Origin: Actinoalloteichus fjordicus
Lineage (GTDB): Bacteria > Actinomycetota > Actinomycetes > Mycobacteriales > Pseudonocardiaceae
Length of the DNA stretch: 64,000 nt
Direction: 5' to 3'
Assembly: GCF_001941625.1 (NCBI RefSeq)
Contig: NZ_CP016076.1
Location: 4,304,249 to 4,368,248 of the forward strand
In this document: in pieces, positions 15,643 to 26,194 of the stretch
Layout of the letters: each line of letters starts with the position of its first letter
Position numbering within the stretch: the stretch's first letter is position 1
The notes under the pieces: model-generated
Seen by the model: the letters and a program-made list of their open reading frames with translations, nothing else
What the model was told of the DNA's origin: nothing
The model's database searches: none
Program-made: the position numbers and the translations under genes

Positions 15643-17826
15643 CTCGAACCTCCGTCACCAGGGCGGGCACGCGCGTCGTGTGACCACGATCACGCATATG
15701 TCGGCCGAGGGACAACCGCTGCCCGGCCCAATGTGGACTCGGCGGGCGCCCCCGGTGTGCGGTCGAGGGCTGCGCCGACGAACGGCTGATCGACGAGCCG
15801 GGGCCTGCGGCTGGTCTCCGGTCTCGGCGCCGGTGGCGACCAGCGCTCGGACCGGCCCGAGATCACCCGGCGAGATCGCATCGGTGGATCGTCGAGCGGG
15901 CGACGATGCACGGCGGTTCCGGCGGGGCGGCCTGCGCGGCGGCCGGGTGATCTCGCCTCGAACTGATCGTCCTCGGACGGGACGGGCGACGGGACACAGG
16001 CGACGCAGGGTCGAGGCGACCGGGGCGGCGCCCGGCTCGCGGCGGGCGACTCGGGGAGGGAGAGTCGCCCGCCGCGATCGGCGGGCGGCTCAGCCCGCCG
16101 CCACGGCCGTCCACGAGAACTCGCCGACCAGGGACACCTCGGAACACTGTTGCATCGGCATGATGAGAATGCACCTCTCTGAACATGACGTCCGATCCGA
16201 ATCGTCGTTCGGGAAGGGGGTGCCGATCCGACGATTCACATCGCACGCAGATCCGATGGGAAAAGGACGACAGCCATCGGTGACGACGGGGATCGTCGGG
16301 GGCGAAGACGATCCGAGTCGAGCAGCCGATGACGCCATTGTTCGGCCCGGCGAAATCAGTGCGTGATGATCAGTGGCGCCGAGAACCGGTGATCCGGAGT
16401 TCGTGCGACAGGGAGGGTTCGCAGCACGAACTGTCTCCTCGGCACCGCCACGAGTGCCGATTCGTGGACTGCGTCGCCGAGGAGACGGCTCCCCCACTGC
16501 CGCCGCGACCAGGGTTCACGCCGCCATGGCACCACGTCCTGCCTCCCGAAACCCCTAGAATTCGGGAGACAGGACGCGGCGCGCACACCGAGAGGCACAA
16601 GCCGCCCGCTCATCGTTCGGCGACCAGTCGTCGACGAAGAAAAGCAGGAGAGCAGACCGCGCCGCTCCGTACTTCCATCACGCATATCCGAGCGATTCGA
16701 CAATCGACGATCGCTTGAGATCACCGGAACCTGCGCCACCCGAGGACATCGAATGACAAGAGGGGAGGGGGTCCGGCCGTCACATGACAATCATCGACGT
16801 GAAACCGAGATTGAAGCTGCTGTCGAGCTGCGCATCACTTCCGTTCGCACCGCCGAGACGGTGACCGGGACAGATCCGATCGAGACGATCCGATCCCGGC
16901 GCGCGGGATCCGCGCGCGGTGATCGCCACGATCGGCGGGCGGGGGACGGACGCGAGAACCACGGCCGGGAGCAGCCGAGGACGCCTCGGCGAGAGTCGGC
17001 CCGTGCTCGCGGTCGCGGGAACGGACCTGCCGCGGCTGCCACGCCGGACCCGACGACGGCTGGGGATGCCGTCGGTGTGGTGGGACTCCGGACGTGCTCA
17101 GGGGACGCTTCGGGTCGAGAACCGAGATCGAGTGCTCCTCGGCGCCGAGGGACTCGCATCGGCCAGGGAGACGCCGTGAGCCTCGGGGGTGCGGGCTGGA
17201 CGACGTCGGCGGCATCGCACCGGGTTCGGCGGCCGATCGCGCGCGGCGGTGGGGGCGCCGTCGCGTCGGGCCTGCCCGGCGTGATTCCAAGACTCCGTGT
17301 GTTCCGCACTGTCCTCCCCTGCGCTCTCGACGCCTGCGGACCTCCAGGCAGCTCTCGGGCACCGCAGGATGCGAGATTCGCGGCGCACGACGTCGTTCGG
17401 GCGACGTCGCGACACATCGGATCAATCCGCGTCCCTGGGTGACCGGCAGCCGACTGGACCACGCGGGCGTCCCGACCAGGGACGCACTCCTGTTCCGACC
17501 CTGGTCGTTCTGTCCCGCGTGGGTCAATCATGCCGCAGCGTCCGCCCAGATCGCGCACAGGCGTTGCTCCGATCGTCCGATGACCTGTGCCGCGAGACGG
17601 GTGAGTCACCGTGCGTCCCTGCGCAGCTGAGATCGGACGTGATCGGCAGAGAGGTCACGTCCGTCGGTTCTCCAGGTGGGAACGACATGGTGCCCGATCC
17701 GACGCACAGATCATGCACAGCCGTGTCAGGCTGGCGGTAGATTCTGAAGATCAATCGAGGACTGCTTGAGGATCCAGCTGCACGACGGTTCCTGATCGAC
17801 GAGGCTTCGGCGACTGTGGACACGGG
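15643..17826. other. Long gene-poor region
   Basis: About 2.2 kb without a convincing protein gene on either strand. Open frames are Arg/Pro/Ser-rich without domains and lack good ribosome binding sites. Parts (16150-16330 and 16600-16840) are AT-richer than the rest. The right end must hold the promoter of the AfsR-like gene. A possible 23-codon peptide gene is listed separately. Confidence 0.5.
16090..16161 (-). CDS. Possible 23-residue peptide gene (unproven)
   Basis: A short frame beginning MPMQQCSEVSLVG and ending in TAVAAG. AGAGAGG lies about 12 bases upstream of the ATG, which is far for a ribosome binding site. A GC hairpin (GGCGGC / GCCGCC) overlaps the stop codon. It has no recognisable family. 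It is listed only because the surrounding 2 kb holds nothing else; chance is a real explanation. Confidence 0.15.
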   Translation of the reverse strand: MPMQQCSEVSLVGEFSWTAVAAG

Positions 17827-20670
17827 GTGACTGTGGAGTTTCGAGTCTTGGGACCGCTGGAGGCACGACGGGACGGCAGGGCCGTCTCGGTGGGCGGCCA
17901 TCGACAACGGTCGGTGTTGGCGGCACTGCTGCTCCGCGCGAACGAGGCCGCCGGGACCGGATACCTCGCCGAGGCGATCTGGGAGACGCCGCCCGCCGCT
18001 CCGGAGTCCAACATCCGCACCTACGTCGCCGGCCTGCGACGGGCCCTGCGCGGCGTCGGCGAGCCGGCGGAACGGATCACCACCCGCCCCGGCGGGTATC
18101 TGTTCTCGGTGCACCCCGGCGAGCTGGATCTCCTCCTCTTCGAGGACCACGCCCGCGAGGGTGAGCACGCGGTGCGACGCCGCGACTTCACCAGAGCCGT
18201 CGAGCATCTCGAACGGGCGCTGGCGCTGTGGCGGGGCAGACCGTTGGAGGGCAGCGCGGTGGGAACGCTGCTGGCCACCGAGGCGGACCGAATCGAGGAT
18301 CGACGACTGGCGGTGATGGAACAGCACGCGCAGGCGTGGATCGCGTTGGGCAGGCCGGACCTCGTGGTCGGCGGGCTGCGCGTGCTCGTCGCCGAGCACC
18401 CCTACCGCGAGGAGCTGTGGGCGCAGCTCATGCTCGCGCTGTACCACGGCGATCGGCAGGCCGAGGCGCTCGCCGCGTTCGCGCAGGTCCGAGGGCGGCT
18501 GGTGACCGATCTCGGCATCGAGCCGGGCTTGCGTCTCCAACGCCTCCACCAGGAGATCCTGTCTACCGAGCCGACCGGAGCCGCCGGACCGGACCGGACC
18601 GACGACGCCGTCTCGGTGGCGCGGGCCTATCGACAGCTGCCGATGGACATCGTCGAGTTCACCGGGCGGACGGCCGAGTTGAGCAGGCTGCTGCGCATCG
18701 TCGAGGAGCACGGCGATCCGGCGGCCACGGCTGTGCCCGTCGTCGCCATCGAAGGGATGGCCGGGGTCGGCAAGACCCGACTCGCGGTGCACGCCGCCCA
18801 CCGGATCGTCGGGCAGGGCCGCTTCGACGAGATGCAGCTCTGGACGGATCTGCACGGCTTCGACCCGGAACACGCACCTGCGAACCCGGCCGAGGTGCTG
18901 GCGGGCTTCCTGCGGCTGCTCGGCGTGCCCGGCCAGCACATTCCGCACGGCCTGGATGCGCGCGCGGCGCTGTACCGGGACCGGCTGGTCGGCAGGCGGG
19001 TGCTCGTGCTGTTGGACAACGCGGCCACCGAGGAGCAGGTCCGGCCGCTGCTGCCCGGCACGGCGGACTGCCTCGTGTTGATCACGACGCGCCGCAGGCT
19101 GTCCGGGCTGGACGGCACCCGGCCGCTGCCGTTGGGCGTGCTGACCACCGAGGAGGCCGTCGGCCTGCTCGCCCACATCGCGGGCGACGGCAGAGTCGAG
19201 GCGGAGCCCGCGGCCGCCAGAAGGGTCGTCGAGCTGTGCGGCGGACTGCCGCTGGCGGTGGTCCTGGCGGCGCGCAGGCTGCGCAACCGGCCGTTGTGGA
19301 CCGTCGCCGACCTGGTCGAGCGACTCGGCGACGCCGAGCGGCGGCTGGCCAGGCTCTCCGCGGGCGCCCTGGGCGTGCACGTCGTCTTCGACCTCTCCTA
19401 CCGCGCGCTGCCGCCCCGCCATCGCAGGCTGTTCCGGCTGCTCGGCATGCACCCCGGCGACGACATCACCGCGCACACCGCCGCCGCGCTGGGCGATCTG
19501 CATCCCGACGATGCGGAGACCCTGCTGGAGGACCTGCTCGACGAGCATCTGCTGCACCAGTCCACGCCCGGCCGCTACCGGTTCCACGATCTGCTGCGCA
19601 GCTTCGCGCGGGAGCGAGCCAAGGCCCAGGAGTCCGCCTCGGACCTCGCCGGGGCCGTGACCAGACTGCTGAGCTGGTACCTGCACGCCGCCGAAGGCGC
19701 CAGGAGACTCCTGGAACCGCACCGCAGTCAGCCCGTCCGGCTGCACCCGCTGCTGACCCGTCATCCGGTGCCGCCCCTGGCCGACCACGAACAGGCCCTC
19801 GCCTGGTGCGAGGCGGAGCGGGCGGGACTCCTCGCCGCCGTGCAGGCCTCGATCGAGATCGAGCAGCTGTCGATCGCCTGGCAGCTTCCGTCGATCCTGC
19901 TCAACTTCTACTACCGGCGCAGCCACTGGGCGGACTGGCTGGCGACGCACCGCATCGCGTTGAAGGCCGCCCGTGCCCTGGGCGAGCAGCACGGCCAGGG
20001 CCTCATCTGGCGCGGCCTCGGGATCGCCTACCACGACCTTCGGCGCTTCACCGAGGCCGTGGACTGCTACCAGCGGGCGCAGCGCATCCTCGACGCGGTC
20101 GGCGATCGCAACGGGCAGGCCTGGAACCTGAACAACCTCGGAATCGGCTACATCGACCTGGAACGCCTCGACGACGCCCGCAGCTGTTTCGCGCTGGCGC
20201 TGCCCGCCTTCCGGGACACCGGCGACCGACAGGGCGAGGGGATCTGCCTGGGCAACCTCGGCGACACGCTGCGCAGGCTCGGCCTCCGCGCCGAGGCCAC
20301 CGCGCATCTTCAGGAGGCCCTGCACATCCAGCACGACATGACCGATCAGGCGAGTCTGCGCTTCACGCTGGTCTCCCTCGGCGATCTCCTGCACGACGAC
20401 GGCGATCACGCGGAGGCCGCGCGACACCAGCGCGAGGCCATCGCGGCCAGCGAGTCCGTGGGTGACCAACGGATGGTCGCCCGCGCGCTGATCGGTCTGG
20501 CGCGTGCGCTGGAGACGGCGGGCGACGGGGGTGCGGCGCTGCATCATCGACGGCGGGCCCTGGCCATCTTCGACGAACTCGGCGACCCGCAGGCCGAGGT
20601 CCTGCGTCCGCTGCTGGCCGAGCCGCCTGCCGAACAGCCCGACTACGCGGACCCGCCGGACGAGCGCTGA
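17827..20670 (+). CDS. AfsR/SARP-family transcriptional regulator (BTAD, NB-ARC, TPR)
   Basis: 947 residues in the classic AfsR layout. An OmpR-type winged helix-turn-helix (VEFRVLGPLEARRDGRAVSV, then NIRTYVAGLRRALRG) is followed by a BTAD domain (~95-250; LWRGRPLEGS, LMLALYHGDRQAEALAAF). An NB-ARC ATPase follows, with Walker A GMAGVGKTRLAV (~residue 310), Walker B-like RVLVLLDNA and CGGLPLAV. TPR repeats occupy ~700-900. SARPs activate secondary-metabolism or developmental genes by binding direct repeats near -35 elements. No biosynthetic cluster is visible nearby, so its targets are probably elsewhere. Start GTG 17827; no strong Shine-Dalgarno. Confidence 0.92.
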   Translation: MTVEFRVLGPLEARRDGRAVSVGGHRQRSVLAALLLRANEAAGTGYLAEAIWETPPAAPESNIRTYVAGLRRALRGVGEPAERITTRPGGYLFSVHPGELDLLLFEDHAREGEHAVRRRDFTRAVEHLERALALWRGRPLEGSAVGTLLATEADRIEDRRLAVMEQHAQAWIALGRPDLVVGGLRVLVAEHPYREELWAQLMLALYHGDRQAEALAAFAQVRGRLVTDLGIEPGLRLQRLHQEILSTEPTGAAGPDRTDDAVSVARAYRQLPMDIVEFTGRTAELSRLLRIVEEHGDPAATAVPVVAIEGMAGVGKTRLAVHAAHRIVGQGRFDEMQLWTDLHGFDPEHAPANPAEVLAGFLRLLGVPGQHIPHGLDARAALYRDRLVGRRVLVLLDNAATEEQVRPLLPGTADCLVLITTRRRLSGLDGTRPLPLGVLTTEEAVGLLAHIAGDGRVEAEPAAARRVVELCGGLPLAVVLAARRLRNRPLWTVADLVERLGDAERRLARLSAGALGVHVVFDLSYRALPPRHRRLFRLLGMHPGDDITAHTAAALGDLHPDDAETLLEDLLDEHLLHQSTPGRYRFHDLLRSFARERAKAQESASDLAGAVTRLLSWYLHAAEGARRLLEPHRSQPVRLHPLLTRHPVPPLADHEQALAWCEAERAGLLAAVQASIEIEQLSIAWQLPSILLNFYYRRSHWADWLATHRIALKAARALGEQHGQGLIWRGLGIAYHDLRRFTEAVDCYQRAQRILDAVGDRNGQAWNLNNLGIGYIDLERLDDARSCFALALPAFRDTGDRQGEGICLGNLGDTLRRLGLRAEATAHLQEALHIQHDMTDQASLRFTLVSLGDLLHDDGDHAEAARHQREAIAASESVGDQRMVARALIGLARALETAGDGGAALHHRRRALAIFDELGDPQAEVLRPLLAEPPAEQPDYADPPDER

Positions 20671-21340
20671 GCGCACCGCAGGCACGCGGACCCGCTCCGT
20701 CCGCGCGCGCCGAGCACCGCCGGCCGGTGGTCGGAGGACCGTGCCGGGTGCGGCGAGGCGCGCGTAGTCGACGCCCGTCGCCCCGTCGACGACCCGCCTG
20801 CCGATCGCCATGGCATGGCCCGCCGTCGCGGCGCGGCGCCACGACGCAACGCGTGTGGACCCGCTCCGCGCGAGCTCGGTCATGCCACCCGGATGAGCCC
20901 GCACCGCCGCCTCGTACTCCGCGCGGTTCCGGTCGGCGAACGCGCAGTGCTCTGGTCGGTCCGCTGTGGCGCGCCGGGTCGTCGCCTCACCACCATGACC
21001 CCGTCCGCACGCTGACCCGTTCCCCGATTCTCCGACCATGCCGGGGTTCGACTGCGTACAGTGTCGTCTCGAACACCACACGTCATAGTCGCGAGGGTGC
21101 CATGTCTCCCAGGCTGTTCGTGTCGACCAGTGCGGCCCGTCGCCGCGCTGCACCTCGGTTGTGCGGACTCCCGCCGCCCCTGCCCGTTCGAATCGGGCGA
21201 GACGGCGCGAGAGACGTCGGGAACGCCGTTCCGGCAGGTGATCTCTCGGTCCCGACGCCCTCGGTGCCGATGACGGTGGCGCTGAAGGCATCAGCGTCAA
21301 GGATCCTGATGCCGTGCCGTCTCGGCCACGGAGACCGGCG
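20671..21340. other. Non-coding gap between the two large STAND genes
   Basis: I see no supported gene, terminator or repeat here. Confidence 0.5.
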
Positions 21341-24300
21341 ATGAGCGGCCGGGAGGACCGGTCGCCCGAACCCGACCGCGTCCAGATGGAAGCCCAGGCA
21401 TCCGGCGAAGCAGAGATCTACCAGTCGCTGGGTGACCAGTACATCGCCGAGCGAGACCTGCACCTGACCCTTCAAGACGGCGTTCGCTCCGCGCGACGGG
21501 CGACGTCGCAGGCCGGACAGGGACCGTGTCCGTATCCGGGACTGGCAGCATTCGACCGGGATCATGCATCGTGGTTCTTCGGTCGAAACCGGCTCGTCGC
21601 CGAGGTGATCGAGCGGCTCGACGAACGACGCTCCAGTGGCGGGGCGCTGATGGTGATCGCACCGTCGGGGGCGGGCAAGTCCTCGCTGCTGCGGGCGGGC
21701 CTCATCCCGGCACTCGAAGGCGGGGCGCTGGACGGGTCGCAGCGGTGGCCTGGGGTGCTGTTCTCCCCCACCGCCCAGCCGATGCTCTCCCTCACAGCGA
21801 GCCTGGCTCGCGGCCTGGACATTGACCGCTTCGAGCTGGACGCGGCGGTCGCGCAAGGGCCCGCCCGCCTCGCCGCTGTGGTCCGGGCAGGGCTGCGACG
21901 ACGCGACGACGCGCACGGGGGCAGGCTGATCCTGATCGTCGACCAGCTCGAAGAGCTGTTCACCCTGTGCGAGGACGAGTCGCAGGGCCGGGCCTTCGTC
22001 GACGCGCTGACGACCCTGGCCGCACCGGACGCCGACGGCGGCGATCCCGTCGCGCTGGTCGTCTGCGGCCTGCGCGCCGACTTCTACGGGTCCTGTGCCG
22101 AGCACCCGTGTCTGCGGACGGCACTGCGCGACGGCCCGGTCATCGTCGGTCCGATGACCACCGCCGAGCTGCGCGAGACGATCCTGTTCCCCGCCGCCTC
22201 AGTGGGGCTGACCATGGAACCGGGCCTCGTCGAACTGCTGCTGGGCGACCTGGGCGGGGCCGGCCCGTCCGAGGCCGGCGGCGACGGGCGGTCTTCCGCT
22301 GCGCCGGGCTATGCCTCGGGCAGGCTCCCGCTGCTCGCCCATGCCCTGCGCGCCACCTGGCAGCAACGACACGGCAGCGTGCTGACCGTGGCGGGATATC
22401 GCGCGACCGGCGGCATCGCTCACGCCGTGGCCACGACAGCGGAACGGGTGTTCACGGGCCTGCCGAGCCCCGCGGCACAGCAGGCGGCACGGACCCTTTT
22501 TCTACGGCTGGTCAAGATCGGCGAGGGTGTGGAGGACGTCCGACGGCGGGTGGCGACAGCCGACCTGCACGGCGTGGCGGCGGGCGGGGCCGGCGAATCC
22601 GGGCATTCGAGCCCGTCCGAGCTCGACGCAGTGCTGGCAGCGTTCACCGCAAGCCGGCTGCTCACCTGGGACCGAGACAGCGTCGAGATCACCCACGAGG
22701 CACTACTGCACGCCTGGCCGCGCCTGCGCGACTGGATCAACGCCGACCGGCACGGCAGCCTCGTCCGCCAAGAGATCGAAGAGGCCGCCTCAACCTGGGA
22801 TCGCGGCCAGCGCGAGGCCGGCTCGGTCTTCCGGGGCGGCAGGCTGGACACTGCCCGCCGCTGGGCCGACCGGCGCCACGCGGAGCTGAGTCCGGTCGCG
22901 ACGGATTTTCTCGCCGCCTCGATACGCCGGGAGCTTCGAGACGGCCGACTGCGCACGACCGTGGTCGCCGCCCTGTCCGTCCTGACCCTGGTCGCCGCGA
23001 GCGCAGCCATCGTCGCCGTGGATCAGCGCGGCGTCGCCGACGGGGAGCGGGCGCGGGCGGAAGCGGAACGAGACAACGCCGTCGTCAGTCAGCTCAACGC
23101 GACGGCCCACCATCTCCGGGACGCCGATCCCTCGATCGCAGCGGGTCTCGACGCGGCGGCCTTCGACCTGCGTCCTTCACCTAACACCTACACGCATCTG
23201 CTGAACGCGGCGAACACCGCGCTCTACACCCCGCTGGCCGGGCATGAGGACTCGGTGTACTCCACCGCCTTCACCCCCGACGGGACCACGCTGATCAGCG
23301 CCGATCGGGTGGGCGGACTCCGATTATGGGACCTGACCGATCCCGAGGCGCCGAGGCAACAGGCCGTGGTGTCCGACGCGCATGTCGGCGCGGTCTGGTC
23401 GATCGCCGTCGCACCGGACGGCCGCACGCTCGCCAGTGCAGGCGATGATCAGGCCGTCCGGCTCTGGAACGTCGCCGATCCGACGGAGCCCGTTCCGATC
23501 GGCGAGCCGTTGACCGAGCACGGCCGCTGGATCGGCTCGCTGGTCTTCAGCAGCGACGGATCGAGAGTGTTCGGCGGCGACGACGCAGGCACGGTGCACC
23601 AGTGGACGGTCGCCGATCCCACCGCGCCCGCCTATCTCGGCGGGCAAGGCACCGAACAGGGATTGCTGTCCTCACTCGCCCTGCATCCGGAAGGACACAC
23701 CCTGGCCACCGCAAGCTACGACGGCACGATCCGGCTGTGGGACGCCGCCGAGCCCGGCGAGCTGACCGCGCTCGGCGAACCGCTCACCGGGCATCTCGGT
23801 GAGGTGTTCTCCGTAGCGTTCAGCCCGGACGGCAGAATGCTCGCGAGCGCCGGTGCCGATGCTGGCCTGCGGCTGTGGTCGGTCGCCGATCCGGCGGCGG
23901 CGGCACTCATCGGGGAGCCCGTCGCCACCAGCACCACGGGGTTGCGCGCAGTCGCGTTCAGCCCGAACGGTGCGCTCGTGGCCACCGGCAGCATGGAGGG
24001 TCCGGTGCAGCTCTGGAACGTGATCGACCCGAACGCCGTCGTGCCACGCGGCCACGCGCTCACCGGCCACACCCACACTGCGGGCACGCTGGCCTTCAGC
24101 CCGAACGGCAGGCTGCTCGCCTCCGGCAGCGGCGATCGTCGGACACACCTCTGGAACCTGCCCGAGACCATGCTGCTCGGGCACGCCGCCCACGTCGAGG
24201 CAGTCTCGTTCCGCCCGGACGGCCGGGTGCTGGCCAGCATGGGCTTCGACGACACGCTCCGCTTCTGGGATACCGCCGAGCCTGCGCATCCCGCGCCGCT

Positions 24301-25255
24301 GAGCACGATCCACGACGTGTCGCTGGCCTCGATCGCGTTCAGCCCGGACGGCACGATCCTGGCGGGGGCAGGCGCGGACACCGGCTCTCGATCGGGCCGG
24401 GACCCGAATGCGGACCAGCTGCGGCTCTGGGGCGTGACCGACGCCGCCGCTCCCACGCTGATCGGCTCGATTCCCCTTGACGCAGGCAGGATCGCCTTCG
24501 CCCCCGACGGGACCCTGCTCGCCTCCGGCGGCGACGAGCAGGTGCTGACCCGGTGGGACGTCGGCGACCCGGCCGAGCCGGTCCTGCTCGACCAGTCGGA
24601 CGCCGACGACGAGGCCACCCCGGCCTCTGCCCTGCATATCGCAGTCAGCCAGGACGGCGACACACTGGCCACCAGCCATTCGGACGGCGTGATTCGGCTC
24701 TGGTCGACCGGGGACGGCCTTGGTCTGCTCGGCGCCACCAACACAGAAGGCCTGCCGGAGATCTGGTCGACGGCTTTCAGCCCCGACGGGTCCCTGCTCG
24801 CGAGTGCGGGCGAGGACGGAACCGTACGGCTGTGGGACCATTCCGACCCCACAAGCCCCGTCGCGGTCGGCCCGCCATTGACGGGTCATGACGCACCCGT
24901 CACGACGGTCGCCTTCACCCCCGACGGAAAGACCCTGGTCAGCGGCAGTGACGGCAACACCATCCGGCTCTGGGACGTGTCCGACCCTAGGCAGGCCGCC
25001 GCGCTGGGTGCGCCGCTCATCGGGCACGGCGCAGGCAGCGCGGGGCGGCCTGTCCACACGATTTACTCTGTCGCGGTCAGCTCGGACGGACGGACGCTGG
25101 CCAGTGCAGGGGGCGACACCACCGTGGGCATCTGGCCGCTGGACATCGAGACGACCCTTGTCCGCACCTGTCCGGTCGCGGCCGCCGCTCTGGACCTCGC
25201 CCGGCGCGACGGCGGCCTCGCCGAGGACGCCCCGGTCGGCCCCGACTGCGGGTGA
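21341..25255 (+). CDS. nSTAND1 NTPase with 14 WD40 repeats and an N-terminal amyloid-like motif
   Basis: About 1304 residues. Residues ~21-45 hold a short motif (ASGEAEIYQSLGDQYIAERD) resembling repeat-like amyloid signalling motifs in actinobacterial NLR-like proteins. CPYPGLAAF near residue 63 begins the novel STAND NTPase 1 domain. Walker A is IAPSGAGKSSLL (~108) and Walker B ILIVDQLEELF. A single hydrophobic helix (TTVVAALSVLTLVAASAAIV, ~536-560) separates this from about 14 WD40 repeats (FSPDGxxLASA...RLWD), enough for two seven-bladed propellers. Such proteins act as ligand-triggered signalling switches. ATG 21341 is preceded by GGAG; an in-frame ATG nine codons earlier is possible. Confidence 0.88.
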   Translation: MSGREDRSPEPDRVQMEAQASGEAEIYQSLGDQYIAERDLHLTLQDGVRSARRATSQAGQGPCPYPGLAAFDRDHASWFFGRNRLVAEVIERLDERRSSGGALMVIAPSGAGKSSLLRAGLIPALEGGALDGSQRWPGVLFSPTAQPMLSLTASLARGLDIDRFELDAAVAQGPARLAAVVRAGLRRRDDAHGGRLILIVDQLEELFTLCEDESQGRAFVDALTTLAAPDADGGDPVALVVCGLRADFYGSCAEHPCLRTALRDGPVIVGPMTTAELRETILFPAASVGLTMEPGLVELLLGDLGGAGPSEAGGDGRSSAAPGYASGRLPLLAHALRATWQQRHGSVLTVAGYRATGGIAHAVATTAERVFTGLPSPAAQQAARTLFLRLVKIGEGVEDVRRRVATADLHGVAAGGAGESGHSSPSELDAVLAAFTASRLLTWDRDSVEITHEALLHAWPRLRDWINADRHGSLVRQEIEEAASTWDRGQREAGSVFRGGRLDTARRWADRRHAELSPVATDFLAASIRRELRDGRLRTTVVAALSVLTLVAASAAIVAVDQRGVADGERARAEAERDNAVVSQLNATAHHLRDADPSIAAGLDAAAFDLRPSPNTYTHLLNAANTALYTPLAGHEDSVYSTAFTPDGTTLISADRVGGLRLWDLTDPEAPRQQAVVSDAHVGAVWSIAVAPDGRTLASAGDDQAVRLWNVADPTEPVPIGEPLTEHGRWIGSLVFSSDGSRVFGGDDAGTVHQWTVADPTAPAYLGGQGTEQGLLSSLALHPEGHTLATASYDGTIRLWDAAEPGELTALGEPLTGHLGEVFSVAFSPDGRMLASAGADAGLRLWSVADPAAAALIGEPVATSTTGLRAVAFSPNGALVATGSMEGPVQLWNVIDPNAVVPRGHALTGHTHTAGTLAFSPNGRLLASGSGDRRTHLWNLPETMLLGHAAHVEAVSFRPDGRVLASMGFDDTLRFWDTAEPAHPAPLSTIHDVSLASIAFSPDGTILAGAGADTGSRSGRDPNADQLRLWGVTDAAAPTLIGSIPLDAGRIAFAPDGTLLASGGDEQVLTRWDVGDPAEPVLLDQSDADDEATPASALHIAVSQDGDTLATSHSDGVIRLWSTGDGLGLLGATNTEGLPEIWSTAFSPDGSLLASAGEDGTVRLWDHSDPTSPVAVGPPLTGHDAPVTTVAFTPDGKTLVSGSDGNTIRLWDVSDPRQAAALGAPLIGHGAGSAGRPVHTIYSVAVSSDGRTLASAGGDTTVGIWPLDIETTLVRTCPVAAAALDLARRDGGLAEDAPVGPDCG

Positions 25256-26194
25256 GGCGCCGCCGACGGACGTAGTCGGGGAGCGGTCCCGGCGCGTTGG
25301 GCCGAGAATTCGCCCGCGGTGGGATCCCGTCGGTGCGGAGCATCGCGGAACGCGGCGGCCCGCCTCACCGACCGTCGTCCGACGTGACCGATCGTCGGAC
25401 ACCGCTCCGCCGAGGCGGCTGCCCGCCCCGGCCCCCGTCGGTGCCGCCGACCGGAGCGGACGAAGGTCATGATGGCGTCGCCAGCGGAACCGTCTGGCCA
25501 GACCGGCCAACCACCCAGCCAGACGAAACACCTGCCGCCTCACCGGGCGGCTCCGGCGGAGGGGGTGTCCGCGCAGCGGCCGCCAGGCACGAGAGGGGCC
25601 GTCATTCAGGCGATGCGTGGTCTCTTCGAAGGCGATCTCACTCGAACTCATGTTCGAATAATGCCCGGCCCGCGCTGAGCCCGACAAGGAATCCACAGCT
25701 GATCCACTCCATGGTGTGAGCCGGCATCCCACGGCAGCCCGCGCCGTCATCCAGCCGGAGCCGAGCCGGACAGGCGAGTCACCGTAGACCTCGCGAGGAC
25801 CGCGAGCAGGCACAACGGTCTTCTCAACCCGGCCACAAGATCGAGTCCACCTGCTCGCTGAGGAGGTCGACGTCCCGGTCCCGCCGGAGAGCAGAGGCGG
25901 GGTGGCGGTCTGGCCGCCGCCGTCAGGTCACCGAACAGGGCGATCCAGTGCTGCCTGCCGAGACGGCGGAGACGGACAGCCGGACTCCCGTCGACCGCAC
26001 CACGTCGGCGGAACAGACCGAGGGACGACGCCTGGCCCGACCCCAGAAGGCAGCGGGTGCAGCCTGCTCCACCCGCACGAGGCCCACCGCCCGCCCTGCG
26101 TAGGCCGCGACCGTTTCGGGCACCCTAAGATCGGCGGCGCACTCGGTAGCGCCCGCCGGGCGTGCTCGGTGCCCACTTCACGAGGGGAGTCTCG
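25256..26194. other. Non-coding gap
   Basis: Nearly 1 kb with no supported gene on either strand; frames are Arg/Pro-rich without domains. The right end carries the ribosome binding site (GAGGGGAG) of the aldo/keto reductase gene. Confidence 0.5.

Noticed and set aside
16753-17442. Plus-strand frame of 229 codons in the gene-poor region
   Set aside because: No ribosome binding site, no domain, Arg-rich; its codon pattern does not look like neighbouring real genes.
17524-21300. Minus-strand frame of 1258 codons
   Set aside because: Shadow of the AfsR/SARP gene caused by high GC at codon position three; no recognisable domain, while the plus strand has a complete regulator.
23672-25813. Minus-strand frame of 713 codons opposite the WD40 repeats
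   Set aside because: Its apparent internal periodicity is the mirror of the WD40 repeats, not an independent repeat protein.
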